From positions 372,001 to 436,000 of the forward strand of contig NZ_QZVR01000002.1 in the NCBI RefSeq assembly GCF_003660455.1: a stretch of DNA of 64,000 bases. Reading direction: 5' to 3'. The DNA is from Nocardioides ferulae. GTDB lineage: Bacteria; Actinomycetota; Actinomycetes; Propionibacteriales; Nocardioidaceae. Shown here in pieces: positions 63,021 to 64,000 of this stretch. Position 1 is the stretch's first letter, and every line of letters begins with the position of its first letter. The position numbers and the translations under genes are program-made. Under the pieces are notes generated by a model. That model was not told the origin of the DNA. It saw only the letters and a program-made list of their open reading frames with translations, and searched no databases.

Positions 63021-64000
63021 TCACACCAGCGTCACGTCACCGAAGTCGACGTCGTCGAAGTAGGACTGCAGCTCGCCCTCGCGGTAGACGTCCGCGGTGG
63101 CGCAGTGCAGGCCGCCACCGAAGGGGTAGGCGTCCCGGAAGTCGATCGGGATCACGTTCATCCCGAGCTTGTCCATCTGCTCCTGCTGGTAGACCTCCGA
63201 GCCCTCCACGATCACGGTCTTGTGGTCGAGCACCAGGCAGTTCATCGACAGCCAGACCGAGCTGTAGCACAGCGGCGGGGGCTCGCTGTGCGCCGGCTGC
63301 GCGGCGTCCACGATCTCCCAGCCGTTCTTCTCGAAGATCGCGCGCTGCTCGTCGGGGAGGCGGCGGTGCGGGTTGTTGATGATCAGGCCCGGCCGCAGCG
63401 GCACGAACGTGGCGTCGATGTGGATCGGGTAGGGGTCACCGGGGAAGTTGACGGCGTGGACGCGGAACTCGGGGTAGCGGCGCTTGAACCACTCCATGGC
63501 CTTGCGGTTGGTGGTCAGCCCGTGCTGGATGAACAGGTCCTTGCCGAGCCGCAGCACGTCCGCCGCGTCGAAGAGGATCTCCTTCTCGGTGGTGACGAAG
63601 TCCTTGTTGGCGGTGCGCTCGAGGCGCTCCTCCAGCGAGATCTGCTCGTCGTAGTAGTTGTGCTTGTACGACGCGTCGCTCAGCCGCGGGCGCGGCGCCT
63701 GGCTCCACAGGAACTCGGGGTCCTCGTTGAAGTACTCCTCCAGCAGCGGCCGGTAGGCGAGGTACTCCCAGAACCGGCAGCGGAACGACATCGCGGCCTC
63801 GATGATCTCGTTGCCGATGGTCAGCAGCACGTCGCGCGGCGGCATCGCGGTCATCATCGAGTCGGTCCGGAAGTCCGGGGTGATCACCGGGGCGTTCCAC
63901 TGCAGCGGCGTCGGCCGGTCGACCTTGACGCCGCGCTCCTCGAGCACCTTGACCAGGTTGTCGAGCTGGGCGTTGGCCTTCTCGACCGTCTCCAGCGGCC
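63021..64000 (-). CDS. Glycine-amidinotransferase-like protein, 5' end outside window
   Basis: At least 326 residues; the frame is open to the window edge (LETVEKANAQLDNLVKVLEE and beyond). The C-terminal catalytic part of the arginine:X amidinotransferase family is present: NFPGDPYPIHIDATFVPLRP with Asp and His, VWLSMNCLVLDHKTVIVEGS, and the catalytic Cys in PFGGGLHCATADVYREG. The enzyme moves the amidino group of arginine to an amine acceptor. Acceptor (glycine, inosamine or other) cannot be fixed. It heads the three-gene set with EamA and MFS genes. Confidence 0.88.
   Translation of the reverse strand, partial: PLETVEKANAQLDNLVKVLEERGVKVDRPTPLQWNAPVITPDFRTDSMMTAMPPRDVLLTIGNEIIEAAMSFRCRFWEYLAYRPLLEEYFNEDPEFLWSQAPRPRLSDASYKHNYYDEQISLEERLERTANKDFVTTEKEILFDAADVLRLGKDLFIQHGLTTNRKAMEWFKRRYPEFRVHAVNFPGDPYPIHIDATFVPLRPGLIINNPHRRLPDEQRAIFEKNGWEIVDAAQPAHSEPPPLCYSSVWLSMNCLVLDHKTVIVEGSEVYQQEQMDKLGMNVIPIDFRDAYPFGGGLHCATADVYREGELQSYFDDVDFGDVTLV

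Overview
High-GC actinobacterial chromosome, most like Nocardioides or a close relative. The evidence is the extreme G/C at third codon positions, a complete dcw cluster running from mraZ to wag31/divIVA, the divergent PknL / Rv2175c pair, PriA in place of a plain HisA, DUF3040, DUF4193 and SAV_6107-type HEPN genes, and many genes whose start lies 6-7 nt after a TANNNT -10 element (leaderless type). The genus is inferred from gene content and style, not from a database search.

Layout. 1-6.3 kb: N-terminus of a PknL-like kinase, its Rv2175c-like partner, a polyprenyl synthase, metF, a CrtI-like FAD oxidoreductase, DUF4126, ArsC-like and YbaK-like genes. 6.4-13.3 kb: a LexA-boxed DNA-damage operon (DUF6504, HEPN, dnaE2), then a methyltransferase and DNA polymerase IV. 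13.5-19.3 kb: DUF3040, a convergent gap with structured repeats, then a MoxR / DUF58 / transglutaminase operon on the minus strand. 19.7-38.9 kb: the division and cell-wall cluster mraZ, a 55-aa small membrane protein, rsmH, ftsL-like, ftsI, murE, murF, mraY, murD (truncated), ftsW, murG, murC, ftsQ, ftsZ, pgeF, yggS, sepF, yggT, wag31. Most internal junctions overlap by ATGA or GTGA, so translational coupling is likely. 39-47.9 kb: a DksA/TraR zinc finger with a histone-H1-like tail, lspA, rluD, GNAT, dnaE1, a membrane protein and a DUF3352-like protein. 47.9-54.3 kb: a second YbaK and a LON-domain gene on the minus strand, then hisD-C-B-H-priA-hisF. 54.3-55.3 kb: a non-coding block with a 32-bp tandem repeat and three copies of a structured repeat whose fourth copy is near 14.1 kb. 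55.3-60.5 kb: accessory genes (peptidase E, arr rifamycin ADP-ribosyltransferase, a secreted protein, NUDIX, an IS110-family element, NYN nuclease, DUF4193). 60.6-64 kb: MFS transporter, EamA transporter and a glycine-amidinotransferase-like gene cut by the window end.

Most worth a second look: (1) murD has lost its C-terminal ligase domain although in-frame remnants survive before ftsW; (2) a structured intergenic repeat family occurs in both large convergent gaps; (3) the IS110 element has a left non-coding end of about 220 nt that may encode a bridge RNA; (4) the second YbaK gene has a good ribosome binding site but an ATC where its start codon should be; (5) a MraZ operator of five GTGG repeats at exact 10-bp spacing overlaps the mra promoter.
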